This document shows, piece by piece, positions 27,196 to 36,489 of a DNA stretch of 64,000 bases. Under the pieces are notes generated by a model. The model saw nothing but the letters and a program-made list of their open reading frames with translations. It ran no database searches and was not told the origin of the DNA. The position numbers and the translations under genes were made by a program. Location of the stretch: positions 1 through 64,000 of the forward strand of contig NZ_RHNT01000002.1 in NCBI RefSeq assembly GCF_003946325.1. The letters run 5' to 3'. Origin of the DNA: Companilactobacillus furfuricola. GTDB lineage: Bacteria > Bacillota > Bacilli > Lactobacillales > Lactobacillaceae. Positions within the stretch are counted from its first letter, which is position 1. Each line of letters opens with the position of its first letter.

Positions 27196-27340
27196 GCAAT
27201 CCCCCTCCATTCTGTAACTAGGAACTTAATAATTCTCCAGTGATTTTTTTATAAATACTCCAAGCAAATCACGGTCTGCCCTCTGCCTCATCTTGGAATT
27301 CTTTAAGGTTAAATTATATCACATGTTAATGAGTAAATTA
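27196..27340 (-). promoter_or_regulatory. Promoter and hairpin-containing leader of the permease pair
   Basis: On the minus strand TGATATAAT (27313-27321) is an extended -10. The transcript would begin near 27305 and contain CCAAG...CTTGG enclosing GAGGCAGAGGGCAGACC, then an AT-rich stretch before the ribosome site. No known riboswitch core is recognisable to me. Confidence 0.45.
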
Positions 27341-27409
27341 TTAAAAAAGATGAATCATTTAAAGATTGGATCTTATATTATCAACGGTCTAGACAAAATC
27401 AAACATTAA

Positions 27410-27423
27410 AGAAAGCGCTTTAA
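27410..27423. promoter_or_regulatory. cre-like site
   Basis: GAAAGCGCTTT is an 8-base perfect palindrome with flanks, similar to a CcpA cre box (about 10 of 14 positions). It lies about 135 bases before the membrane protein at 27556 in the 360-base intergenic gap. Confidence 0.4.
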
Positions 27424-27555
27424 AAACTTAAATATAGATTTATTTTGCCACAATTGACAATGCTTGATTTTGGAAAATGAACAGATTGATTAATCTGATG
27501 GTGATATTTTATAGTTAAATAAATAATTGATAATAAAATTGAAAGGAAAAAGCCA

Positions 27556-29271
27556 TTGTCAAAAAAACAAAAATACCTTTTATTGGCGGTTAACTTCTTG
27601 TTACTGATTTTGAGCACTTATCCAATTTTTTTTGGTGGCATCGTCAGCGGCTATGATCCTGGCTTCCACATGGCACGTATCAGAACGTTAACTTCCAATA
27701 TTGCCAGTGGACATTTTCCTAATCCGATCGGCTTCGAATATCTGGATCATCTCGGTTATGGAGTCGGATTTTTTTACGGGAATTTCTTGCTGTATCCATT
27801 TTCCTTGCTTCATTTAATGGGATTAAGTTTGTACAACACTTATATTTTGTACATCATTATTTTCGTTGGATTAAATATTTTTTCGATTAATTTTCTAGTC
27901 AATAAATTATTTCACAACTGGTGGGCAATCTTGATCTCTGGTCCCATTTATTTGACTTCGTTTTATTTCGTGAGCGTTATTTATTTAAGAGCAGCAATCG
28001 GTGAGTTGACGGCATTTGCTATTATACCCTGGATCATCTTGAGCTTGTTCAAGATAGTTCAAGGGCAAGTGAAATATTGGTGGATGCTGTTTATTACGAT
28101 GTCCTTATTGCTAGTTAGCCACATTTTGTCGTTTTTGATAGTCTGTTGTTTTGCACTCTTGATATTTTTGATGAACATCAAGACAATGTACAAAAATCAT
28201 CATATATTCTGGGCATTCTTTAAGAGCTTGCTAGCTTTTTTAGGTATCAGTGCAGTCTTTTTATTGCCATTCATCCAGCAGTATGCAACGCAGAAATACG
28301 TTAGTACAGCAGTTGACAGTCTAGGGCATGATTTAGTTTTGGTCTATGCCTCAGCTTTGAATAATCATATTTTTGATCCCGCTCAATTCATCAGTATGAA
28401 TGGCGGGCTACTGGTGGCGCTCTTGATATTCAGTGTTGGATACTACATTTTTAAAAATAATGGTATTGATTTCCACAATAAAGTTATTACCCAGTCGATC
28501 ATAGTCATCGTTATCTTTAGCTCACTATTAGTTTCAGAGAATTTGTTGAAGATAGTAGTAAAAATTTTTAAACCAGTAATATTGTTACAGATCATGACCA
28601 GATTGAACGTTATCATTTTGCCATTGATGACTATCGTGGTCGCCAGTGCCTTAGGTGAAATGCTGAAAAAATCCGGCAAGCTGAAATTTTCGTTGGCAGG
28701 GCTGTTTTTAATAGTGATCGCGATTTTTACAGTTGCTTTTCCTATTAAATCCAATATGCAAAGTGTTGCTGATAGAAAGCAAGATATTTATACATTAAGC
28801 ATTAGCATGGGGGAATATGAGCCTCGTGAATTTGTGAAGTATAGTATGAGATCCAATTACCAAGTGACGCCTAAACGTCTGGAGCAGTCGCAAAACTATC
28901 ATATTATCTCCAATAACCATCACGAAGTTGAAGTGGCATTAAAGAAAGCTCGACCTGGTAAAGTTATTTTATTGCCACGTTTAAATTATCGTGGATATAA
29001 GGTCCAATTTAATTATGACGGAAAATCAGTTGAACAAAATGCCATGTCCAAAGATGGTTTAGTGGCAACTAAATTGCCAAATGACTTTTCAAAAGGTACG
29101 ATCCGAGTTACTTATAAAAACACTGGTGTAGCCATTTTAGGGTGGATTATTAGCTTGATAAGTTTGATCTTGTTAATTTTGGCAAAAATCAGAATCCCGA
29201 TTTATAAACATACTCGGCATAGACGTAGTTATTGGAATCCATATACTTGGATCGAAAAATATCAAAAATAG
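27556..29271 (+). CDS. Large polytopic membrane protein, putative GT-C/YfhO-like
   Basis: A 571-residue protein with about 11-12 hydrophobic helices and a C-terminal extracytoplasmic beta-rich region (about 430-525) before a last helix and a basic tail. The first loop after helix 1 reads SGYDPGFHMARIRTL, an Asp in the position where GT-C glycosyltransferases and YfhO-like proteins keep their catalytic acid. It may therefore use lipid-linked sugars to modify the envelope. TTG 27556 is the start, 7 bases after GAAAGGAAAA. It is monocistronic. The enzymatic role is inferred from architecture only. Confidence 0.65.
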   Translation: MSKKQKYLLLAVNFLLLILSTYPIFFGGIVSGYDPGFHMARIRTLTSNIASGHFPNPIGFEYLDHLGYGVGFFYGNFLLYPFSLLHLMGLSLYNTYILYIIIFVGLNIFSINFLVNKLFHNWWAILISGPIYLTSFYFVSVIYLRAAIGELTAFAIIPWIILSLFKIVQGQVKYWWMLFITMSLLLVSHILSFLIVCCFALLIFLMNIKTMYKNHHIFWAFFKSLLAFLGISAVFLLPFIQQYATQKYVSTAVDSLGHDLVLVYASALNNHIFDPAQFISMNGGLLVALLIFSVGYYIFKNNGIDFHNKVITQSIIVIVIFSSLLVSENLLKIVVKIFKPVILLQIMTRLNVIILPLMTIVVASALGEMLKKSGKLKFSLAGLFLIVIAIFTVAFPIKSNMQSVADRKQDIYTLSISMGEYEPREFVKYSMRSNYQVTPKRLEQSQNYHIISNNHHEVEVALKKARPGKVILLPRLNYRGYKVQFNYDGKSVEQNAMSKDGLVATKLPNDFSKGTIRVTYKNTGVAILGWIISLISLILLILAKIRIPIYKHTRHRRSYWNPYTWIEKYQK

Positions 29272-29417
29272 TTTTTCAAACTTAAAGCCTTAACTTGAAG
29301 CATTTATAAAATCCATACTTAGTCTGAACTCTATGGTTACTTTAAAGTGCGTACTTATATTCTTTTTTCTTTGCTACTACAATAATCATGTGAATTTTTT
29401 TAAGTGAGGTTATGAAT

Positions 29418-30593
29418 ATGAGTAAGGAATATAATTTTTTGAATCCATTTACTTTTAAGAACGGTGTAACTGTGAAGAATCGGATCGTTATTCCACCAAT
29501 GACTGAAGCTGCGGCTTTGGAAAATGGAGCAGTTTCACGAGATGAACTACGTTACTTTGATATCCATACTGGTGGCGTGGGGATGTTTATTATTCCCGTC
29601 ATGAATGTTTCTGATGATGGTAAGGGATTCGAGGGCGAACCTTCAGCTGCTGACGACAAGTTCATGCCTGGTTTGAAAAAAGTGGCCAATACTGTAAAGC
29701 AAAATGGTACGAAAGCTATTTTACAAATTTTTCACGCTGGTAGAATGTCCAATTCTAAGATCTTACGTGGCGTTCAACCTGTTTCAGCTAGTCCTGTAGC
29801 AGCATTGCGCCCCAATGCTGAAACTCCTCGAGAACTTTCTAATGATGAGATCGAACAAATCATCGAAGATTTTGGTCAAGCTACTCGAAGAGCTATCCAA
29901 GCTGGTTTTGATGGGATCGAATTGCACGGTGCCAACACTTACTTGATGCAACAATTTTTCTCACCACACTCAAATAGAAGAACTGACAAGTGGGGCGGTA
30001 GTCTGGAAAATAGAATGCGCTTTGCTCTCGAGATCATTAAACGGGTCAATGAAAGCGTTGAAAAGTACGCTGATGACAAGTTTATCGTTGGTTATCGAAT
30101 TTCTCCTGAAGAGATCGAAGAACCAGGAATTCGTTTGGAAGACACTTTGAAATTCATCGACGTCCTAGCCAATGAAAAAATTGACTATCTCCATGTTTCG
30201 ATGGGCTACGCCTGGAGAACGTCATTGAATAATAAGTCAGATAAAGAGCCGATCATCGAAAAAATCCAGGAAACAGTAAATGGTCGTTTACCACTTATCT
30301 CCGTCGGTTCGATCGAGACTCCAGCAGATGCTGAAAAAATAATCGATGCCGGCATCGACTTCGCAGCAATCGGTCGAGAATCGATTCGTGAACCAAATTG
30401 GGTCCAAAAAGTCGAACTAGGACAAGAAGACTCAATCAGATATAAACTATCTTTAACTGAATTAGATCAACTAGGTATCAACTCAGCTTTCTTAGATTTC
30501 TTGTATCAGCTAAATGCTGATTTGCATTTAGAAGGTTCAGATCAACCAAAGGATAACTTTGCTGAACAAATGGGTGCAGTAGAAGGTAATTAG
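29418..30593 (+). CDS. Old-yellow-enzyme family NADH:flavin oxidoreductase
   Basis: A 391-residue FMN-dependent TIM-barrel enzyme. Motifs include LKNRIVIPPMTE-like VKNRIVIPPMTEAA near 20, QIFHAGRMSN, GFDGIELHGANTYLMQQFFS (the active-site His/Asn region), SNRRTDKWGGSLENRMRFAL and the late FAAIGRESIREPNW phosphate site. Such enzymes reduce activated alkenes or nitro compounds. Of two near ATGs (29412 and 29418), the second is better spaced (8 bases) from GTGAGG. Monocistronic, with its own terminator. Confidence 0.88.
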   Translation: MSKEYNFLNPFTFKNGVTVKNRIVIPPMTEAAALENGAVSRDELRYFDIHTGGVGMFIIPVMNVSDDGKGFEGEPSAADDKFMPGLKKVANTVKQNGTKAILQIFHAGRMSNSKILRGVQPVSASPVAALRPNAETPRELSNDEIEQIIEDFGQATRRAIQAGFDGIELHGANTYLMQQFFSPHSNRRTDKWGGSLENRMRFALEIIKRVNESVEKYADDKFIVGYRISPEEIEEPGIRLEDTLKFIDVLANEKIDYLHVSMGYAWRTSLNNKSDKEPIIEKIQETVNGRLPLISVGSIETPADAEKIIDAGIDFAAIGRESIREPNWVQKVELGQEDSIRYKLSLTELDQLGINSAFLDFLYQLNADLHLEGSDQPKDNFAEQMGAVEGN

Positions 30594-30611
30594 TAATCGA
30601 ATCTAGTAAAA

Positions 30612-30652
30612 AAAGCAACGTCTGAATTTTGAATTCAGGACGTTGTTTTTTT
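30612..30652. terminator. Terminator between OYE and GNAT genes
   Basis: AGCAACGTCTGAATT pairs with AATTCAGGACGTTGT (one mismatch), followed by eight Ts; it can serve both convergent genes. Confidence 0.85.
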
Positions 30653-31140
30653 TATCTAATGTAAATATCTTCTTGAAGCACCCCGTAGTCGGTAATTTTA
30701 TTGAAAAAATATTCGGTTTTATTAAAGCCAAAATTTTCATAAAAAGATTGAGCGTGGACATTATTACTGAGGACTGACAAAAACACTGAATCAAAGACAC
30801 GATCTAATTTCGGCAACGATCTTGCCATCAAATTTTTGCCCACACCCAGATTTTGCCACTCAGGTAAAACGTAAAGTGAATAGATCTCGCCATAATTAGC
30901 TAAGTATTGGTTACGTGAGGGACCAAAGGCACTGATGCCGATGATCTCATTTTGCCTTGAAACGGCGATCAAAGTACTGCCGATTTTATCATCGGGATCC
31001 CAGTCGAATTCTTCGAGTTTTTGGATGCAGCCTTGTGGGACTAAATTTCCCAGAGAAGCTTGCCAAGTACGATAGTACACTTCTTTGATGGCATTAAAAT
31101 CCGTCGCACCATAAGTTTTCTTGATTACATAATTTTTCAT
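30652..31140 (-). CDS. GNAT-family N-acetyltransferase
   Basis: A 162-residue acetyltransferase. The acetyl-CoA loop is seen at LPEWQNLGVGKNLMARSLPK (about 85-104, V..Q..G.G pattern), with strand 4 EIYSLYVLPEW before it and the C-terminal SFYENFGFNKTEYF. Substrate unknown. ATG 31140 follows GGAGG; eight codons upstream are open but have no ribosome site. Stand-alone gene. Confidence 0.85.
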   Translation of the reverse strand: MKNYVIKKTYGATDFNAIKEVYYRTWQASLGNLVPQGCIQKLEEFDWDPDDKIGSTLIAVSRQNEIIGISAFGPSRNQYLANYGEIYSLYVLPEWQNLGVGKNLMARSLPKLDRVFDSVFLSVLSNNVHAQSFYENFGFNKTEYFFNKITDYGVLQEDIYIR

Positions 31141-31305
31141 GATGATCCTCCAAGCTAGCCCCATATTTGTTAGTGGACACTTTTAAAACAGATCTTAAAA
31201 AATCGTAATTTAGCGGATACTTATGTTTCTAATTGCATTATATCAATGATTGTTAAAACATTCACATTAAGCTGTGATTACAATCTGTTGTTAAAATCAA
31301 AAAAA

Positions 31306-31335
31306 TCCTAAGTAGTCTAAAAACTACTTAGGATG
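31306..31335. terminator. Hairpin terminator between GNAT and AEC genes
   Basis: ATCCTAAGTAGT pairs perfectly with ACTACTTAGGAT. It is placed to end the minus-strand AEC transcript. Confidence 0.75.
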
Positions 31336-31371
31336 ATATTAAATATTCAAGTTTAAAATAATGTTAAAAAG

Positions 31372-32310
31372 CTATTTGATGATCATCATTAAAATTGGCA
31401 CAACGATCAAACTCAACAGGGTAGTTTCCGTAACCATGATGGCTGCGTAATCAGAATCAGCACCATATAAACGTGCCACAACGGGGGCGTTAGTCATGAC
31501 AGGCATGGCTGATTGGATGATGAATACTTGTTTCATCAATGATGGCCCGGGGATGAAGATGAATAAGATCGACATCAAAACAGGTGCCATGATGAAACGT
31601 CCAAACAGAATACCCAAGTTGTCCTTGTGGAAACTGACGTTGGTAAGTCCTGCGTGGGCAATTGAAATACCGATAAAGATCATTGATAGAGGGATGGTCA
31701 AATTACCGAGGTATTCAAAGTCAGTCATCAAAAATCCTGGTAAGTTAATGTTCAAGACTACCAAGATCAGACCAATGATGAAACCAAGCAGTGGTGGTGA
31801 AAATACTTTCCCTAAAGTTTTCTTGAGGCTGAACTTGGCAGCTTTTTCACCATCAGCTTGGATCAAGTAAGTACCAAGTGTCCAGAAGAAAGTCGTATTA
31901 GCCATGTAGTAGACCAAGACGTAAGGTAAACTCTTCGTTCCAAATAAGGCCATATTAACTGGCAAGCCAACAAAGACCGTGTTTGAGTTGAAAAACATCG
32001 AAGAAAACAGACCACGCTTGCCTTTTTCAATGTGCAGCACTTTGATCATGATCCAAGAGAGCCCGATCAAGATGGTCATTGAAAGGACCGGAATAGCTAA
32101 GTCAGGTAATAATTTAACTAATTTAGTAGCCGTAAAATCATGTGTGATCGTATAGATCATGTAAGTAGGTAAAGCAACTTGCGTAACGATCTTAGCAATC
32201 AAACTAGTAGCTTCATCAGAGAACCAACCGCGTTTAGCTAAAAAGTAACCAACTGCGATCAGCCCAATAATAATCAGGATACCTTGAACACTTTGGACAA
32301 AAACACCCAT
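31372..32310 (-). CDS. AEC-family (auxin efflux carrier) transporter
   Basis: A 312-residue carrier with ten predicted helices arranged as two halves. The first half has QVALPTYMIYTITHDF and FSSMFFNSNTVFVGLPVNMA, the second FIIQSAMPVMTNAPVVARLYGAD, the unwound-helix motifs of the AEC family. Lactobacillus relatives are often annotated as malate or organic-acid permeases, but no malolactic gene is nearby. ATG 32310 follows GGGAG at 7 bases. Monocistronic. Confidence 0.85.
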   Translation of the reverse strand: MGVFVQSVQGILIIIGLIAVGYFLAKRGWFSDEATSLIAKIVTQVALPTYMIYTITHDFTATKLVKLLPDLAIPVLSMTILIGLSWIMIKVLHIEKGKRGLFSSMFFNSNTVFVGLPVNMALFGTKSLPYVLVYYMANTTFFWTLGTYLIQADGEKAAKFSLKKTLGKVFSPPLLGFIIGLILVVLNINLPGFLMTDFEYLGNLTIPLSMIFIGISIAHAGLTNVSFHKDNLGILFGRFIMAPVLMSILFIFIPGPSLMKQVFIIQSAMPVMTNAPVVARLYGADSDYAAIMVTETTLLSLIVVPILMMIIK

Positions 32311-32432
32311 AAAAAAACTCCCTATCAAAAAATTGTATAGTCCCTATGTTACGCTTTTAAAAATCTAAATGGAGTCTTTTTTAATAATTTTCTAATAAAA
32401 AATATGAATACTGAATTGCGGAAAATAAAAAA

Positions 32433-32458
32433 GATCCCAAGAAGGAATCTTTTTACGA
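32433..32458 (-). terminator. Terminator of the small SLAP protein gene
   Basis: AAAAAGATCC pairs with GGAATCTTTTT with a small bulge; T-run on the minus strand. Confidence 0.6.
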
Positions 32459-32481
32459 AATTGATTTAATTGAATCTTATT

Positions 32482-32874
32482 TTAGTATTGTCCTGTTTGG
32501 AATTCGCTATCACGAACGTCCCAACCGCTGACCCATTCATTAGTGGATACACGGTAGTATTTAGTAGTTACGCCATTTTCGTTTGGAGCTGTTTTGTATT
32601 TATCGGTGTACCACCAAGTACCGTTTTGGACTGAACGTGTAGTTGAGATGACGGGATCGTCTCCTACAAAGTTGAACAGACGAACAACTTGACCATGTCT
32701 GTTGTCAATTACACGAATATTACCACTAACTGGAGTAACAGTACCAATAGGAATGTCAAAACTAGCAGCGGCGTCAACATTTTGAGCTTCTCCAAATTGA
32801 GCGGCAGCTCCAACCCCTGCTGTAAGCATTGATACTGATACAAGTGAAGCAGCTAAAATTTTTGAAAATTTCAT
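32482..32874 (-). CDS. Small secreted SLAP-module protein
   Basis: A 130-residue exported protein: signal peptide about 1-36 (MKFSKILAASLVSVSMLTAG, cleavage near VDAAA), a short spacer, then one SLAP-type module ending YYRVSTNEWVSGWDV. It is essentially a secreted cell-wall-binding module without any other domain. Monocistronic. It may coat the wall or act as a linker for other proteins; function unproven. Confidence 0.8.
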   Translation of the reverse strand: MKFSKILAASLVSVSMLTAGVGAAAQFGEAQNVDAAASFDIPIGTVTPVSGNIRVIDNRHGQVVRLFNFVGDDPVISTTRSVQNGTWWYTDKYKTAPNENGVTTKYYRVSTNEWVSGWDVRDSEFQTGQY

Positions 32875-33058
32875 AAATATAAATCCCCCTATATATTTTA
32901 TAAAAATATTTATATTTCTATTGTAACACTAAAAACATAGAAGGAAATCAAATAAAAGAAACAATACGAAATTTCGCCCGTAGATCAAAATATTAACATC
33001 AGCCCGATGTAACAATGAATTTGCCGATGAGTAAAATTCTTTTTCCAAAAATAAACGA

Positions 33059-33092
33059 AATAAAAATCTTCGACTTCAAAAAAGCCGAAGAT
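33059..33092 (-). terminator. Terminator of the amino-acid permease gene
   Basis: On the minus strand ATCTTCGG pairs with TCGAAGAT (one mismatch), followed by TTTTTATTT. Confidence 0.75.
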
Positions 33093-33099
33093 CAATTAA

Positions 33100-34479
33100 T
33101 TATTTTGCTTTACGAGCTTGAAATTTTTCACGAATGAAGTAGAAACAAGTCATGAATACTAAGAAGACAACACCGATCATTAGTGAAATAGTAGTTTCTG
33201 GATTCAAGAACATGAAGAATAAGATAACTAGTAATGCCGCGATCGATAGGTAATTGCTCAAAGGATATAAAGGCATCTTGAACGGATGATTCTTCATCTT
33301 ATCTTTATTCAACTTTCTGAAATGCAATTCACTGAACAAGATAACAAACCAAGGTACCATACCAGGAAGCACACTTGAACTATATACGACCACGAAAACG
33401 TCGCTTGGAGTGTGGAACAAGACTGGTAATAAGAAGTTGATGATCAAACCAATTAAAATACCTAATGAGATCGTAACAACTGCGACGTAGGGAACACCGT
33501 GCTTTGATATTTTCTTGAATGATTTAGGCAAGTTGTTTTGTAGACCCAGTGTATAAAGCATTCGACTGGCACTGAACATACCGGAATTACAACCGGATAA
33601 TGCTGCTGTCAAAACAACAAAGTTAATGATCTCAGCCGCAAAAGTGATACCGACCTTGGCAAAAGTTTCGGTAAATGGTGATCCCATAGTACCTAACTTG
33701 TTCCAAGGATAAATTGAAACGATAACAAAAATCGCACCGATATAGAAAATCAAGATCCGACCAACGATCGTTCTGATCGCATGAACAATACTACTTTGAG
33801 GATTCTCAGCTTCACCGGCAGTAATACCGATAACTTCGATCCCTTGATAAGAAGCAACAACGATTGATAGCGCAAAAATAAATCCTTTGATACCACCAGT
33901 AAAGAAGCCACCGTTAGTCCAAAGATTACTAATACCAACAGGGTGGCCGTTGTTACCGACGCCAAAGAGGATAACTAAGAGCCCCATGATGATCATAAAG
34001 ATAATAGTAAGAACTTTGATCATGGAGAACCAAAATTCCATTTCCCCATAAGCCTTAACAGACGTCAGGTTGGCTAAACAAAGCGTAATAACTACGACAA
34101 CTCCGACGATCCATTGTGGCAAGTTAGGCCACCAGAACTCCAAGTAAGTTCCGACAGCAATAACCTCACTAATACCAACGACTAACCACTGGAACACATT
34201 GCTCCAAGCGGTGATGTAACCAACAACCGGATGAATATATTCAGAACCAAATTTAGCAAAAGAGCCAGTTGAAGGATCGGTGTAGATCATCTCACCTAAA
34301 GCTCTCATAACCATGTATAAAATAAGACCAGCAATTGCATAAGCAATCAGCACTGAAGGACCAGTCCACTTAATAGTAGATGCAGATCCCATGAACAAAC
34401 CAACACCGATCGTCCCACCGAGGGCGATCATCTGCATTTGACGAGCTGATAAACTTCTATTTAAAGATTTATCTTCCAA
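33100..34479 (-). CDS. APC-superfamily amino-acid permease (AAT family)
   Basis: A 459-residue permease with 12 helices, of the AAT group that includes GabP, ProY and AnsP. Hallmarks: LSARQMQMIALGGTIGVGLF at the N-terminus, GLILYMVMRALGEM, and the helix 6 region IEVIGITAGEAENPQ. I start at TTG 34479 because GGCGG lies 7 bases upstream and the product then aligns with its paralog at 50500-51909 (MEQESLKRSL); the ATG at 34497 overlaps the ribosome site. Monocistronic; substrate not determinable. Confidence 0.87.
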   Translation of the reverse strand: MEDKSLNRSLSARQMQMIALGGTIGVGLFMGSASTIKWTGPSVLIAYAIAGLILYMVMRALGEMIYTDPSTGSFAKFGSEYIHPVVGYITAWSNVFQWLVVGISEVIAVGTYLEFWWPNLPQWIVGVVVVITLCLANLTSVKAYGEMEFWFSMIKVLTIIFMIIMGLLVILFGVGNNGHPVGISNLWTNGGFFTGGIKGFIFALSIVVASYQGIEVIGITAGEAENPQSSIVHAIRTIVGRILIFYIGAIFVIVSIYPWNKLGTMGSPFTETFAKVGITFAAEIINFVVLTAALSGCNSGMFSASRMLYTLGLQNNLPKSFKKISKHGVPYVAVVTISLGILIGLIINFLLPVLFHTPSDVFVVVYSSSVLPGMVPWFVILFSELHFRKLNKDKMKNHPFKMPLYPLSNYLSIAALLVILFFMFLNPETTISLMIGVVFLVFMTCFYFIREKFQARKAK

Positions 34480-34866
34480 AAATGTTCCGCCTTTCATAAC
34501 TACATTTGTTCAAAAAACCTAAACATGTGTTGTGGTACTCGTGACAATAATACTATAAAAAACTTCCTAAATCTTCTATTATCTCCCTTTATTAGAAAAT
34601 AATTAAAATGCTTACAAAATATATAATATCATTCAATTTTAAAAAAGATAGAAATTTTTTCTTTGTTTATCGTAATTTGAAATATGATAAATAAATCATA
34701 AAACTTAAATATATTGATTATTTAGTAAAATAATTCAAAGATATTTTTTAAAAAATGAATGTCAAAATATCCGATTTATTTTTCACGGAAAAAAGTTTTA
34801 ATCACATATATTAGTATTTACGGGCTTTTCTGAAGTTTGTGACGGCGTTACATAAAATTAATCTTC
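34480..34866. other. AT-rich intergenic region between permease and lipase
   Basis: About 390 bases with high AT content and no open frame worth reporting. It should contain the divergent promoters of the permease and the lipase. No repeat of family A or B is present. Confidence 0.6.
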
Positions 34867-34880
34867 TGTAAGCGTTTACA
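34867..34880. promoter_or_regulatory. CcpA cre site upstream of the lipase
   Basis: TGTAAGCGTTTACA matches the CcpA cre consensus (TGWAANCGNTNWCA) at every defined position. It lies 62 bases before the lipase start codon, consistent with carbon catabolite repression. Confidence 0.75.
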
Positions 34881-34941
34881 TATCGTGGGTTTATTTGCTA
34901 AGATAAAACCATTCAATATTTTGCGTTATAGGAGGGGAACC

Positions 34942-36216
34942 ATGAAAAAGATTAGATTTGCGTTTATTCTGTTTTTATTCACTGGCGTGATCACACTATT
35001 CGGTTTCAACGACCAAGCTGATGCCGCAAATGATTATCCAGTAGTTTTTGTCCATGGTCTGAATGGCTATGGACAAGATGAAATCCCCAGCTTTCCATAC
35101 TGGGGTGGACGCTCCAACAATATCATTCAGTTACTAAATCAAGAATACGGGGATGGTACGGCTTATGAAGCAGTTGTCAACCCTTATGGCAGTGACTGGG
35201 ATCGAATGTGTGAATTGTACGCCTACTTAAAAGGTGGCACAGTTGATTATGGGATTGCCCATTCACAAAAATACGGTCATGAAAGATTTGGTCGGACTTA
35301 TCCTGGGATCTATCCGCAATTAGACGATACTAACAAAGTACACATCATTGGACATTCTATGGGTGGCCAAACGATCCGTGACTTCGACTCCATGCTCAGA
35401 AATGGCAATCAAGAAGAAATTGCTGCCAGTCAAAATAATGGCGAACAAGTCAGTCCGCTTTTTGCCGGTGGTCACAACTGGTTGCAATCAGTGACATCCA
35501 TTGCCGGAGTCCACAATGGAACGCCATTAACCAATTCACCGATCAACGAAGTAGTTAGAGACGTTATCAACACGGGAAACTTATTAGGATTATCTCTTCC
35601 AAGAGATTCCACGACTTTAAAACCCCAGACAACAGATTACAAATTAGACCAATGGGGTCTAGTTAGAAAACAAGGTGAAAGTTTAGCTAAATTCAATAAT
35701 CGAGTGATCAATAGCAAAGCTTGGACATCGCATGACAACTCCATCTACGATCTATCGATCAATGGTGCCGATCAGATCACCCAAAGAACTGATCTATCAG
35801 CAAATGAGTACTACTTCACATACGCCGGAAATGCCACCAAGCAAAGCCTAACGGGTCGAGCTGAACCAATCAAAGGCATCGCACCATACTTCAGTATCGG
35901 AGCAGCCTACATCGGTAACCAGGGCAACGATCCTAACTGGTGGCCAAGTGACGGTTGTGTACCAGTGATATCAGCGAAAGCTCCCATTGGTCAAGCTGCT
36001 CAACCAGATCAAACGACCGAAAATGGACCATTCGAATACTCGAATACAGATAAAGCTGTCAAAGGAGTATGGCAATACAATGAGCCAGTCCAAGGATGGG
36101 ATCACAACGACTTTGTAGGCTTGGACGTAACTAAAAATAGAGACAAGAAAAACGCTCAAAAAGTTCAAACATTCTATGAAGATCTATTCATCAAACTAAG
36201 AGGTTTGAGCGCTTAG
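34942..36216 (+). CDS. Secreted triacylglycerol lipase (family I.5/I.6-like)
   Basis: A 424-residue alpha/beta hydrolase exported by a signal peptide (about 1-29, cleavage near ADAAN). It has the oxyanion-hole segment PVVFVHGLNGYG (about 33-44), the nucleophile elbow GHSMGGQ (Ser139), and the C-terminal SDGCVPVISA and WDHNDFVGLD motifs holding the acid and His, in the order seen in staphylococcal and Geobacillus lipases. The N-terminal pro-region of staphylococcal lipases is absent. ATG 34942 follows AGGAGGGG. It hydrolyses lipid esters outside the cell. A perfect cre box precedes it. Confidence 0.9.
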   Translation: MKKIRFAFILFLFTGVITLFGFNDQADAANDYPVVFVHGLNGYGQDEIPSFPYWGGRSNNIIQLLNQEYGDGTAYEAVVNPYGSDWDRMCELYAYLKGGTVDYGIAHSQKYGHERFGRTYPGIYPQLDDTNKVHIIGHSMGGQTIRDFDSMLRNGNQEEIAASQNNGEQVSPLFAGGHNWLQSVTSIAGVHNGTPLTNSPINEVVRDVINTGNLLGLSLPRDSTTLKPQTTDYKLDQWGLVRKQGESLAKFNNRVINSKAWTSHDNSIYDLSINGADQITQRTDLSANEYYFTYAGNATKQSLTGRAEPIKGIAPYFSIGAAYIGNQGNDPNWWPSDGCVPVISAKAPIGQAAQPDQTTENGPFEYSNTDKAVKGVWQYNEPVQGWDHNDFVGLDVTKNRDKKNAQKVQTFYEDLFIKLRGLSA

Positions 36217-36239
36217 AAATATACATTTATGATCCAAGA

Positions 36240-36284
36240 AGAAGCATTCTAAATCCCAAATTTAAAGGGATGGGAATGCTTTTT
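36240..36284 (+). terminator. Lipase terminator
   Basis: AGCATTC and ATCCC pair with GGGAT and GAATGCT around an AAATTTAAA loop, followed by TTTTTA. Confidence 0.8.
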
Positions 36285-36489
36285 ATTTACAAATTATTTG
36301 TTCGGTATTAAGTCCGAAGTAAAATTCAATAAAAATGGATGATACATGAGAGTTACTATAAATTACCAACAAAATGACCAATTATCCTAAGCAGAGTTTA
36401 ATTTCTGATAAAAAAATTAATTAAATCACTTGCCTTCCACTCAACTTTAAGGTGTTTAATCAGTATGAAAGCAGGAGGAAGACTAACGA

